A DNA stretch of 9,104 bases from Chloroflexota bacterium. GTDB taxonomy: Bacteria > Chloroflexota > Dehalococcoidia > UBA1151 > TMED-70. Made by a program: the position numbers and the translations under genes. The stretch is taken from positions 29,202 through 38,305 of the forward strand of contig PASM01000011.1 in NCBI GenBank assembly GCA_002711965.1, read 5' to 3'. Positions 1 through 6,820 of the stretch are shown here, piece by piece. Below the pieces are notes generated by a model. That model had not been told where the DNA came from. It made no database searches and saw nothing but the letters and a program-made list of their open reading frames with translations. How positions within the stretch are numbered: position 1 is the stretch's first letter; every line of letters starts with the position of its first letter.

Positions 1-108
1 ACTCCGATAGGAGTTATAGTCAATGAATCTGTAAAACTTGCAGATATTTTTGGTTCAGATACGTCTAAAAACTTTATTAATGGTGTTTTAAGCTCTATGC
101 TAAGATAG
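1..108 (+). CDS. nusB: Transcription antitermination protein NusB, C-terminal end (partial)
   Basis: The window opens inside this gene in frame 1 and shows its last 35 residues, ending at TAG 106-108. The visible part reads VNESVKLADIFGSDTSKNF followed by INGVL. This matches the family's C-terminal signature (INEAVELAKxFG...FVNGVLDxI), part of the all-helical NusB fold. NusB binds boxA RNA with NusE (ribosomal protein S10) and promotes antitermination, mainly of rRNA operons, in the cytoplasm. The gene is followed after 56 bases by acpP on the same strand, so the two may be cotranscribed. The N-terminal RNA-binding part lies outside the window. The assignment rests on this short but characteristic stretch. 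Confidence 0.85.
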   Translation, partial: TPIGVIVNESVKLADIFGSDTSKNFINGVLSSMLR

Positions 109-154
109 ACTTTTAGATCATTATTCAATAACATAAACTTGCGGTTAAAAATTT

Positions 155-160
155 GGAGGA
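155..160 (+). promoter_or_regulatory. Strong Shine-Dalgarno of acpP (GGAGGA)
   Basis: GGAGGA ends four bases before the ATG at 165. It is the only textbook ribosome binding site I see in the window. It decides the acpP start: an in-frame TTG at 153 overlaps this site and would add only the residues MEDR, which are not expected in acyl carrier proteins. Confidence 0.85.
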
Positions 161-164
161 TAGA

Positions 165-413
165 ATGGCTTCAGTTTTAGAAAAAATACAAGAAATCACA
201 GCAGAAAAATTAAGCGTTGATATAGGAGATGTAAAATCTGAATCTTCATTTACAGAAGATTTAGAAGCAGACTCATTAGACGTTGTAGAGCTAATAATGG
301 CTCTAGAAGAAGAGTTTTCAACTGATGACAAGGCAATTGAAATTTCAGACGAAGATGCTGAAAATATTAGAACAGTTCAAGATGCCGTCGATTATATATC
401 TTCAAAAGTCTAA
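165..413 (+). CDS. acpP: Acyl carrier protein
   Basis: This is an 82-residue acidic four-helix protein, the usual length for AcpP. The phosphopantetheine attachment motif is clear: [10 protein letters not shown] with Ser37 as the modified serine, preceded by FTEDLEAD. Holo-ACP carries growing acyl chains on a 4'-phosphopantetheine arm through the cytosolic type II fatty acid synthesis cycle. The ATG at 165 is chosen over an in-frame TTG at 153 because GGAGGA lies at 155-160. The gene sits between nusB and the ribonuclease J gene, not in a fab cluster, although the carboxyltransferase gene accDA lies further down the same strand. The strong ribosome binding site fits the high protein level that ACP normally needs. 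Confidence 0.96.
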   Translation: MASVLEKIQEITAEKLSVDIGDVKSESSFTEDLEADSLDVVELIMALEEEFSTDDKAIEISDEDAENIRTVQDAVDYISSKV

Positions 414-432
414 ATAAGTCTCAATTTTATCT

Positions 433-462
433 TATCTAAATAATTTAATTTAAATTTAGATA
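433..462. repeat. AT-rich inverted repeat in the acpP-rnj gap
   Basis: The arms TATCTAAAT (433-441) and ATTTAGATA (454-462) are perfect 9-bp inverted repeats around a 12-base AT-only loop. On the outer side a mismatch is followed by two more possible pairs (430-431 with 464-465). The 3' arm is followed by GAGAAAAAT, not a T-run, so this is not a classic intrinsic terminator. It ends 10 bases before the rnj start codon and would form a weak hairpin in the message. It could be an operator, a processing site or chance in AT-rich DNA. Confidence 0.5.
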
Positions 463-472
463 TGAGAAAAAT

Positions 473-2071
473 ATGGAAAACATAAAGTTTACTCCTTTGG
501 GAGGTTTGGGAGAGGTAGGGAAAAACTTACTTCTATTCGAAATCAACTCTAAAGTCTATATTATTGATGCAGGAATAAAGTTTTCCACAGATCCTGAAAT
601 AGACTTTATTCTACCTGACTTAGAGCATTTAGAAAAAATAAAAGAAAAAATATCTGGTATTTTTATTACTCACGGTCATGAAGATCATGTGGGAGCTTTA
701 TCAAAATTAGCTTTTTTAAATGTTCCTATTTATTGCCCTCCCTTGGCTAAAGAGATAATCAAGAAAAAGTTATTTAAAGATCAAAGCCACTTACTAAAAG
801 AAGTAACAGTAAATAAAAAATTTCAATTTGAAGATTTCACTATATCTTGGTTCCCTGTGGTTCATTCAATACCTGATTCTTGTGGCCTTATTATACAAAC
901 AAAAAAATTAAATATAATTCATACTGGCGACTTTAGGTTTGACGAAAATCCTATCTTTGGGAAAAACACAAATTTTAAGAGTATCAAAGAAAGAATAGGC
1001 AACAGATGTGATGTTTTATTTTCTGATTCAACAAATGCCTTAGTAGAGAGTGACTCTTTTTCAGAAAAGGAAATAGAAAAAACATTTACTAGATCATTTA
1101 AAGAAAACAGAAGAATAATAATATGTACTTTTGCTTCTCAAATTTCAAGAATTCAAATGGCAATTAATGTAGCAAGAAAATTTAATAAAAAAATAGTTTT
1201 AATGGGAAGCACGTTAAAGAAAAACTTAAAAATTACTAAAGGCTTAAATATTATTTATGACTATGAAAATGTAATTTCATCAAATAAAAATAATGAAATT
1301 AATGATAAAAATTTTATTTATTTTGTAACAGGTTCACAAGGAGAAGATTTTTCAGTATTGAACAGGCTTTCTTCTAAAAAATATAATAATTTAAAAATCA
1401 ATAAAAATGATCTAATTCTAATGTCATCTTCTGTAATTCCAGGAAATGAAGAAAAAGTTTTTGGAGTAATCCACAGATTACAAGGACTAGGAGCTGAAGT
1501 CAGATTTAATAATATTGATAACAAGTTACATGTTTCTGGCCATTCAAATAAAGCTGAATTAGGTAATGTAATAAATACATTAAAACCAAAATATTTCATC
1601 CCAATTCACGGTAATAATGAAATGTTAAATGCTCACAAAAATATAGCTGTTTCAAAAGGTGTTGACAAAAAAAATGTTTTTATAATGACTAACGGAGATA
1701 ACCTCGTAATCAATTCTGATAAGGCAAAAAAAATCCCTCCAGAGAAGATCATAGACGAAGTTATATTAAGAGACAATCCTGTTTATAAAAATGAACTTGA
1801 TAGTAACATCTTTGAAAAAAATATAATTTCAATTATTGTAAATTTAGGGAATAAGATAGAAATTAAAGATATTAATATTAAAATATTTGACAAGTCCAAT
1901 AACATAAAAATTAAACAAATTATTGAAAAATATATTCTTGAAAGTAATATGAAAAATAACATAGAACTGTGGAGTGAAATAACTAAGCAATTTAATCAAG
2001 AAATCTATAGATTAGTATTAGATAAGTTTAATAAAAAATATGTTATTAAATCAATATTTATAGAAAAATAG
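473..2071 (+). CDS. rnj: Ribonuclease J (metallo-beta-lactamase/beta-CASP RNase)
   Basis: The 532-residue protein has the full RNase J layout and is close to the family's usual length of about 550. The metallo-beta-lactamase core carries HGHEDH at residues 67-72 (metal ligands H67, H69, D71, H72), H131 in VVHSIPDS, and D153 in HTGDFRFD. The beta-CASP insert shows SDSTNAL (184-190), TGSQGE (286-291), SSSVIPGNEE (318-327), HVSGHS (353-358) and PIHG (377-380). The remaining roughly 100 residues match the position of the C-terminal oligomerisation domain and are very Ile/Asn/Lys-rich. RNase J has endonuclease and 5'-3' exonuclease activity in mRNA turnover and rRNA maturation, with two zinc ions. 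The start is the ATG at 473, with only a weak GAG six bases upstream. ftsK follows after 10 bases, suggesting an operon. Confidence 0.96.
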   Translation: MENIKFTPLGGLGEVGKNLLLFEINSKVYIIDAGIKFSTDPEIDFILPDLEHLEKIKEKISGIFITHGHEDHVGALSKLAFLNVPIYCPPLAKEIIKKKLFKDQSHLLKEVTVNKKFQFEDFTISWFPVVHSIPDSCGLIIQTKKLNIIHTGDFRFDENPIFGKNTNFKSIKERIGNRCDVLFSDSTNALVESDSFSEKEIEKTFTRSFKENRRIIICTFASQISRIQMAINVARKFNKKIVLMGSTLKKNLKITKGLNIIYDYENVISSNKNNEINDKNFIYFVTGSQGEDFSVLNRLSSKKYNNLKINKNDLILMSSSVIPGNEEKVFGVIHRLQGLGAEVRFNNIDNKLHVSGHSNKAELGNVINTLKPKYFIPIHGNNEMLNAHKNIAVSKGVDKKNVFIMTNGDNLVINSDKAKKIPPEKIIDEVILRDNPVYKNELDSNIFEKNIISIIVNLGNKIEIKDINIKIFDKSNNIKIKQIIEKYILESNMKNNIELWSEITKQFNQEIYRLVLDKFNKKYVIKSIFIEK

Positions 2072-2081
2072 TTATTTTGAG

Positions 2082-4298
2082 ATGGAAAATAACAATAATA
2101 ATTTATGGCAAAATAAAATCTTAGGATTTATACAAAAACGTAATTTCTTTTTGTACCTCCTCATCTTTAGTGTGATCATAATTTCTCCAATATTGATTAA
2201 TCCAATTAGGCAAAATTTTGGAATAGCTCCAATATTAATTTCATTTTTTTTAGCAATAATTCTAATCTACTTGAGATATTCAATAATAAATTCTGTAAAT
2301 TTTTTATCTTCAAAATTAATATTTTCAATAATTTTAGTCAATTTTTCAGTTTATATTTTTTTTGGATCCATAAATTACGTTTCTAGCTCAAATTTTTCTT
2401 TTGATTATTCTCTATCAGGAAAAAGTGGAGAGTTTTTAGCTAAATGGCCATCATTTTGGAGCGCATATAGTGCAAATTTTTTAAACTACTTTGACTTGTT
2501 TTTTAGAATGTTTATACCTGTATTGCTAATCTTTTTTTTATACAAACCCCAATTGTTTAAGAATTCAGGAATAAACTTAATTAAATTTGTTTATAGAGTA
2601 ATAAATAATTTAATAAAAAAAATAAAAATTAGCACCTCAAAAAATCTTCATGATGATAAAGCTATAAATTTAACAAGCAATATTACTAATACAGATTCAA
2701 TGAATGCAAAATCAAATCATAGAGATAAAATTCCTGAAATAAAAAGTGATAATGAAGAATCTATTAATGGAAAAACCATAAAAGAAAAAGTCATTGAAAA
2801 TGGAAATGAATTTGAATTAAATAAAACAATTTCATTTGAAGAAAGTTACGATAAAAACGAGATTGAAAAATTTAAGATCGAAGGTTTTAAGTGGCCTAAA
2901 ATTAGTACTTCAGACTTTATGGTTTCTGAAAAAAAAGAACTAAGTAATAATGAAATTGAGGATACAAAAAAAATAATAATAAACACTTTATCAGCTCATG
3001 GTGTTAACACTTCAATTGAAAAACATACTTCTGGCCCATCTGTTACTATGTATCAATTGAAGCCTGGATGGGTTGATGAAAATGAAAAAAAGAGAGTAAA
3101 AGTAGAACAAGTTCTAAGAAGAGAGAAAGATTTAGCATTGGCATTAGGGTCTCCTAATATAAGATTTGAGGCCGTAATAGATGGTATACAGAATACAATG
3201 GGCATAGAAATACCTAACCTATCACCTAACACTGTAGATTTCAAAGAGGTAATAGAAAATGAAAAACTGAATAAAAATTCAGATAAGTACAATTTACCTG
3301 CCCCATTAGGACAAGGAATGGACGGGATCCCTAGGGTAATAGATTTATCAAAAATGCCTCATTTATTAGTTGCAGGTTCCACAGGTTCTGGAAAATCTGT
3401 ATTTATTAATTCTATTATTGCGGGTTTATTGACTACAAAAAAACCAGATGATGTAAGGATGATTTTGATCGATCCTAAAAGAGTAGAACTTACACCTTAT
3501 GCAAAAATCCCTCATCTTTACACTGACGAGGTAATAGTAGATACAGAAAAAGCAGTTACAGTATTATCTGCTACAGTTGAAGAAATGATGATGAGATTCA
3601 AAATATTAGAAAAAGTTGGAGTGAAAAACATATCAGATTTTAATAAAAAAATGAAATCATCACATAAAATGTGGAATATTCTAGTAGTTATAGATGAATT
3701 AGCAGATTTGATGTTACAAGCTGGAAGTGAAATTGAAAGACTTATAGTTAGACTTGCACAATTAGGAAGAGCTACTGGTATTCATCTTGTAGTAGCAACT
3801 CAAAGGCCATCTGTAGATGTTGTTACTGGATTAATTAAAGCTAATTTCCCAAGTAGAGTTTCCTTTGCAGTTATGTCTCAAATTGATTCAAGAACTGTTC
3901 TTGATAGTATCGGAGCAGAAAAACTCATAGGTAAAGGAGACATGTTATTCAGCCCAATAGATAATGCTCAAATGAGCAGAATTCAAGGAGTTTTCTTAAC
4001 AGAAAATGATATACAGAATCTAACTAATCAATGGGGGCCATACTATGAAAAATATTCTATGGAAATGCTAGATATCCCTGAAGATGATAATGTAACAAGC
4101 TCTCAGGTGTCTGGAGATACCTTGTATGACCAAGCCTTAGATTTAAGTTCTCAAAGTAAGACTCTATCTACCTCATTATTACAAAGAAGATTAAGAATTG
4201 GTTATCCAAGAGCAGCTAGACTTATGGATGAATTAGAGGATAACGGAATAGTTGGACCTGGGGAAGCTGGAAAACCACGGAAAGTACTAAGCCTGTGA
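2082..4298 (+). CDS. ftsK: DNA translocase FtsK/SpoIIIE
   Basis: This 738-residue protein anchors in the division septum membrane and pumps chromosomal DNA during segregation. The N-terminal region has about four hydrophobic segments (near 22-40, 47-66, 74-97 and 138-154). A polar Asn/Lys/Glu-rich linker runs to about 265. The motor domain then carries Walker A GSTGSGKS (433-440), Walker B ILVVIDEL (533-540), and the family stretch ATQRPSVDVVTG (572-583) through IDSRTVLDSIGAEKLIGKGD. The last 65 or so residues (LLQRRLRIGYPRAARLMDEL, then GPGEAGKPRKV) are the gamma winged helix that reads orientation sequences on DNA. The protein is at the short, SpoIIIE-like end of the family because the linker is short. 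The ATG lies 10 bases after rnj and has no useful Shine-Dalgarno. The stop overlaps the GTG start of accDA (GTGA, 4295-4298). Confidence 0.96.
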   Translation: MENNNNNLWQNKILGFIQKRNFFLYLLIFSVIIISPILINPIRQNFGIAPILISFFLAIILIYLRYSIINSVNFLSSKLIFSIILVNFSVYIFFGSINYVSSSNFSFDYSLSGKSGEFLAKWPSFWSAYSANFLNYFDLFFRMFIPVLLIFFLYKPQLFKNSGINLIKFVYRVINNLIKKIKISTSKNLHDDKAINLTSNITNTDSMNAKSNHRDKIPEIKSDNEESINGKTIKEKVIENGNEFELNKTISFEESYDKNEIEKFKIEGFKWPKISTSDFMVSEKKELSNNEIEDTKKIIINTLSAHGVNTSIEKHTSGPSVTMYQLKPGWVDENEKKRVKVEQVLRREKDLALALGSPNIRFEAVIDGIQNTMGIEIPNLSPNTVDFKEVIENEKLNKNSDKYNLPAPLGQGMDGIPRVIDLSKMPHLLVAGSTGSGKSVFINSIIAGLLTTKKPDDVRMILIDPKRVELTPYAKIPHLYTDEVIVDTEKAVTVLSATVEEMMMRFKILEKVGVKNISDFNKKMKSSHKMWNILVVIDELADLMLQAGSEIERLIVRLAQLGRATGIHLVVATQRPSVDVVTGLIKANFPSRVSFAVMSQIDSRTVLDSIGAEKLIGKGDMLFSPIDNAQMSRIQGVFLTENDIQNLTNQWGPYYEKYSMEMLDIPEDDNVTSSQVSGDTLYDQALDLSSQSKTLSTSLLQRRLRIGYPRAARLMDELEDNGIVGPGEAGKPRKVLSL

Positions 4299-5953
4299 AT
4301 AACAATAATGAAAACTTTATAGGCCTAGGTGAAAATCTTATAGAATGCTTAAGCTGTCAAGAAAATATTAAAGACTCTGATTTCTATAAAAAATATGGGA
4401 TTTGTCCCTTTTGTAATTTTCATTATTCTATAGATTTTGAGAAAAGATTGGAAGTAATTATAGATCAAAATTCTTTTGTCGAATTTAACAAAAGCATTTC
4501 AGTAAAGAAACCAAAAAATTTAGAAATAAACTCTAAATATAAAAAAAATGTCAAAAATACTAGAGAGAGAACAGGTTTAGAAGAGGCTGCTGTAACAGGA
4601 ACAGCAAGTATCGGTGGAATAAAGACTGTAATAATTTTATTAGATTTTGGTTTTCTAGGTGGTTCGATGGGAATTATAGTAGGAGAAAAAATTTCTAAAG
4701 CATTTTCTCATGCTAGAAAAAATTCTCTACCTGTATTTTCTATAATATCAAGTGGTGGAAAAAGAGTTCAAGAAGGGGCTTTTTCATTAATGCAAATGAT
4801 AAAAACAATTAATGCCACAAAAGAATTAAATGATAAAAAACTGCCTCACATAACATTATTTACAAATCCATCTGGAGGACAAGTTTATAGCTCTTTTGCG
4901 AACTCCGCTGATATAAAAATTGCTGAACCTGGAGCAATCATAGGAATGTTTACCCTAAGTGAAATGAGCAAAAGTTCGAAAAATAATAAAAAAATAAATA
5001 TATCTTCAGAAAATTTTCATTCCCAAGGATTAATAGATAAAGTAGTGTCAAGAAATAATTTAAAAAAAGAAATTTCAATTTTATTTGAATTAATAATTTC
5101 TAAAAATAAAATTCCTAAAAAAATTGATTTAGAATTACCCGAAATTTCATTTTCATCCAAAACTAAAAAAATCAAAATTGACAAAAGTAGACCCAGTGGA
5201 AAAGATTATATTAACAGTGTTTTGGAAGATTTTATTGAATTAGGTAAAAGCAATGAAAAAAATATTTCTATATTAGGATTAGGAAAAATAGATTCTCAAT
5301 CAGTAGTTGTAATTTCTCAACACTTTCAAAGGTTAAATAAATCAAATAACGGAAAATTAAATAACCTAGATTTTACTAAAATATTTAAAGCAATTGAAAT
5401 ATCGAAAAAATTTGAATTGCCTATTCTTTTTTTTGTTGATAACAAAGGAATTAATAGTACATTCGAAAATGAGATTTTAGGCATAGGAAATAATCTATCA
5501 AACTCTATAAAAAGCTTGTCTAATCATGAACAGCCAATAATTACTATCATTACTGGAGAGACAACTACTGAAGGCTCTTTGCCATACTTTATTTCAGATC
5601 AAGTATTGATGCTAGAAAATTCAATTTTTTATACAAATACTGATTTTGAAGCCAGTAATAATGAACTCAATTCTATAAATTGCCTTGAAATAGGGCTTAT
5701 AAATAAAATCATACAAGAACCCCCATTAGGAGCAAGTAAAGGCCCTGAAGATATGTCTAGGCTTATAAAAATAAGTATCATAAAAGAACTTTCAGACTTA
5801 AATTATAAGAGTAAAAGAAAACTAGCAAGAACAAGAGTTAAAAAATTCCAAGAAATAGATATGGGCAATAATAAACTAATTGAAAATGTTTCAAATGAAA
5901 TGAAAATTTGGAGCAATGTATTAAAGGCGGGATACAAAGCTCTAAGAAATTAG
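4295..5953 (+). CDS. accDA: Fused acetyl-CoA carboxylase carboxyltransferase, beta-alpha (AccD-AccA)
   Basis: The 552-residue chain joins both carboxyltransferase subunits, which transfer the carboxyl group from carboxybiotin-BCCP to acetyl-CoA to make malonyl-CoA. The AccD half (about 1-285) has a zinc ribbon (C18, C21, C37, C40), TGLEEAAVTGTASIGGIK, FLGGSMGIIVGEK (120-132), SSGGKRVQEG (152-161) and EPGAIIG (211-217). The AccA half (about 298-552) is recognised by RPSGKDYI, KIFKAIEISKKFELPILFFVD (363-382, K371 region), QVLMLENSIFY (436-446) and a family-like tail EPPLGA. Several AccA active-site segments are altered: GETTTEGSL (421-429) stands where typical AccA has GEGGSGGAL, and VDNKGINSTF where it has IDTPGAYPGI. 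The protein may be a divergent enzyme or may have lost full activity. It starts at a GTG overlapping the ftsK stop, with GGAAAG about 10 bases upstream. accB and accC are not in the window. The AccD half is secure, and the fusion is a continuous open frame. Confidence 0.88.
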   Translation: MNNNNENFIGLGENLIECLSCQENIKDSDFYKKYGICPFCNFHYSIDFEKRLEVIIDQNSFVEFNKSISVKKPKNLEINSKYKKNVKNTRERTGLEEAAVTGTASIGGIKTVIILLDFGFLGGSMGIIVGEKISKAFSHARKNSLPVFSIISSGGKRVQEGAFSLMQMIKTINATKELNDKKLPHITLFTNPSGGQVYSSFANSADIKIAEPGAIIGMFTLSEMSKSSKNNKKINISSENFHSQGLIDKVVSRNNLKKEISILFELIISKNKIPKKIDLELPEISFSSKTKKIKIDKSRPSGKDYINSVLEDFIELGKSNEKNISILGLGKIDSQSVVVISQHFQRLNKSNNGKLNNLDFTKIFKAIEISKKFELPILFFVDNKGINSTFENEILGIGNNLSNSIKSLSNHEQPIITIITGETTTEGSLPYFISDQVLMLENSIFYTNTDFEASNNELNSINCLEIGLINKIIQEPPLGASKGPEDMSRLIKISIIKELSDLNYKSKRKLARTRVKKFQEIDMGNNKLIENVSNEMKIWSNVLKAGYKALRN

Positions 5954-6732
5954 ACTTTTAAACCTCTTAATATCCAATCTAATACTATTTCTGTACCATT
6001 TTCTATATATTTCTTCGTTGAGTACTTTGATATCTTGAAAAGTTCTTCTACAGAATTGCCCATAGCCACTGATACTCCTGATTCCTTTAGCATTTCAATA
6101 TCATTCATTCCATCTCCTAATGCAAAGATATCTGATTTATTAATTTTTAGTATTCTTGAATATTCATTGACTGCTATTCCTTTATGAATATTTTTTGGCA
6201 TAAAGCTGATGTATTCTTCTCCCATACTTCCAGATGAGTGAACTAAGCTAGTTTTAGAAATATCAATAAAACTTTTCTCTGATATATATTTTTTTACGTC
6301 ATCATAAAAACAAGTGATTATATTTACATTATTATAAATTTTATTTTTCATACTGTGATCCATTGTTTTTCCTTCAGCACTAGCAAAGTATTCAAATTTA
6401 TTCTTATCAAGTAAATGAAAAACTGATTCTGCAACAGCTTGGTTTAAAGATTTTCTGAATATTATTTTATTGTTTTGCAAAGGATCAAATATTATTGCAC
6501 CATTATCAGAAATTTGAGGAGATTGAAGTTTCAACAAATTAGAGTATTCCAGTACAGATGAAAAAATCCTTCCAGAAACTATAGACACAGGGATAAGTTT
6601 TGAAATCATACCTATTTTTTTTCTTATATTAGTTGGAATTTCTTCATTTGAATCTAAAAGAGTACCGTCAAGGTCAAATAAAGCAGCAAGTATTTTAGGA
6701 GTTTCCAGTCTTTTATTTATATGTATATTCAA
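5950..6732 (-). CDS. Cof-type HAD-superfamily phosphatase (HAD-IIB)
   Basis: The 260-residue cytosolic hydrolase has all four HAD motifs: I, FDLDGTLLDS with nucleophile D20 and D22; II, VSGR (52-55, S53); III, the HKG lysine K184; IV, GDGMND (206-211, D207 and D211) followed by EMLKESGVSVAMGNS. The large insertion between motifs II and III and the AMGN signature place it in the Cof/sucrose-phosphatase-like IIB group with a C2 cap. Substrates in this group are sugar phosphates, FMN, PLP or phosphorylated pyrimidines and cannot be read from sequence. E. coli Cof hydrolyses HMP pyrophosphate of thiamine synthesis, which makes its divergent position next to thiG suggestive. No ATG precedes the DxD motif, so the start is taken as the TTG at 6732, with GGA about eight bases upstream. 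The stop overlaps the accDA stop by four bases in convergent orientation. Confidence 0.9.
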   Translation of the reverse strand: MNIHINKRLETPKILAALFDLDGTLLDSNEEIPTNIRKKIGMISKLIPVSIVSGRIFSSVLEYSNLLKLQSPQISDNGAIIFDPLQNNKIIFRKSLNQAVAESVFHLLDKNKFEYFASAEGKTMDHSMKNKIYNNVNIITCFYDDVKKYISEKSFIDISKTSLVHSSGSMGEEYISFMPKNIHKGIAVNEYSRILKINKSDIFALGDGMNDIEMLKESGVSVAMGNSVEELFKISKYSTKKYIENGTEIVLDWILRGLKV

Positions 6733-6820
6733 AATTTTTCCAAAAAAATATAGTAATAAGGTTTCTAGTTACAATTTACAGGTTTATGATTAAAATAATT
6801 TATCATAAATTTATTATAAT
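6733..6820. promoter_or_regulatory. Divergent promoter region between HAD phosphatase and thiG
   Basis: This 88-base AT-rich gap must hold the promoters of both divergent genes. For thiG, TTTACA (6775-6780) could be a -35 and TATAAT (6815-6820) resembles a -10, but that TATAAT abuts the ATG and the two are about 34 bases apart, so they do not pair. On the minus strand, TTGTAA and TATATT lie 16 bases apart just upstream of the TTG start. There is no Shine-Dalgarno before thiG. No TPP riboswitch core is visible. The promoter elements are guesses in AT-rich sequence, but the divergent arrangement itself is firm. Confidence 0.4.
6783..6809. repeat. Perfect 8-bp dyad upstream of thiG (operator-like)
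   Basis: TTTATGAT (6783-6790) and ATCATAAA (6802-6809) are exact inverted repeats separated by 11 bases, with arm starts 19 bases apart. The dyad ends 11 bases before the thiG ATG and sits where either divergent promoter could be controlled. The geometry suits a dimeric regulator on one face of the helix. The arms are AT-rich, so chance cannot be excluded. No regulator gene is in the window. Confidence 0.45.

Noticed and set aside
153..164. TTG at 153 as an upstream start of acpP
   Set aside because: It lies just ahead of the GGAGGA ribosome binding site and would add only MEDR. The ATG at 165 gives the normal N-terminus and good spacing.
125..331. Minus-strand open frame across acpP
   Set aside because: Its Ser-rich product is the antisense reading of the clear acyl carrier protein gene and has no recognisable family features.
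433..462. Intrinsic terminator after acpP
   Set aside because: The stem has only A/T pairs apart from one G-C, and no T-run follows. It leads straight into the rnj start.
1318..1599. Minus-strand open frame inside the RNase J gene
   Set aside because: It is antisense to the beta-CASP motifs of rnj, with no family match or start signal. The same reasoning applies to the minus-strand frames at 3053-3292 and 7330-7581.
6733..6820. TPP riboswitch upstream of thiG
   Set aside because: The gap is only 88 bases of AT-rich sequence, and I find neither CTGAGA nor the other conserved THI-box core.
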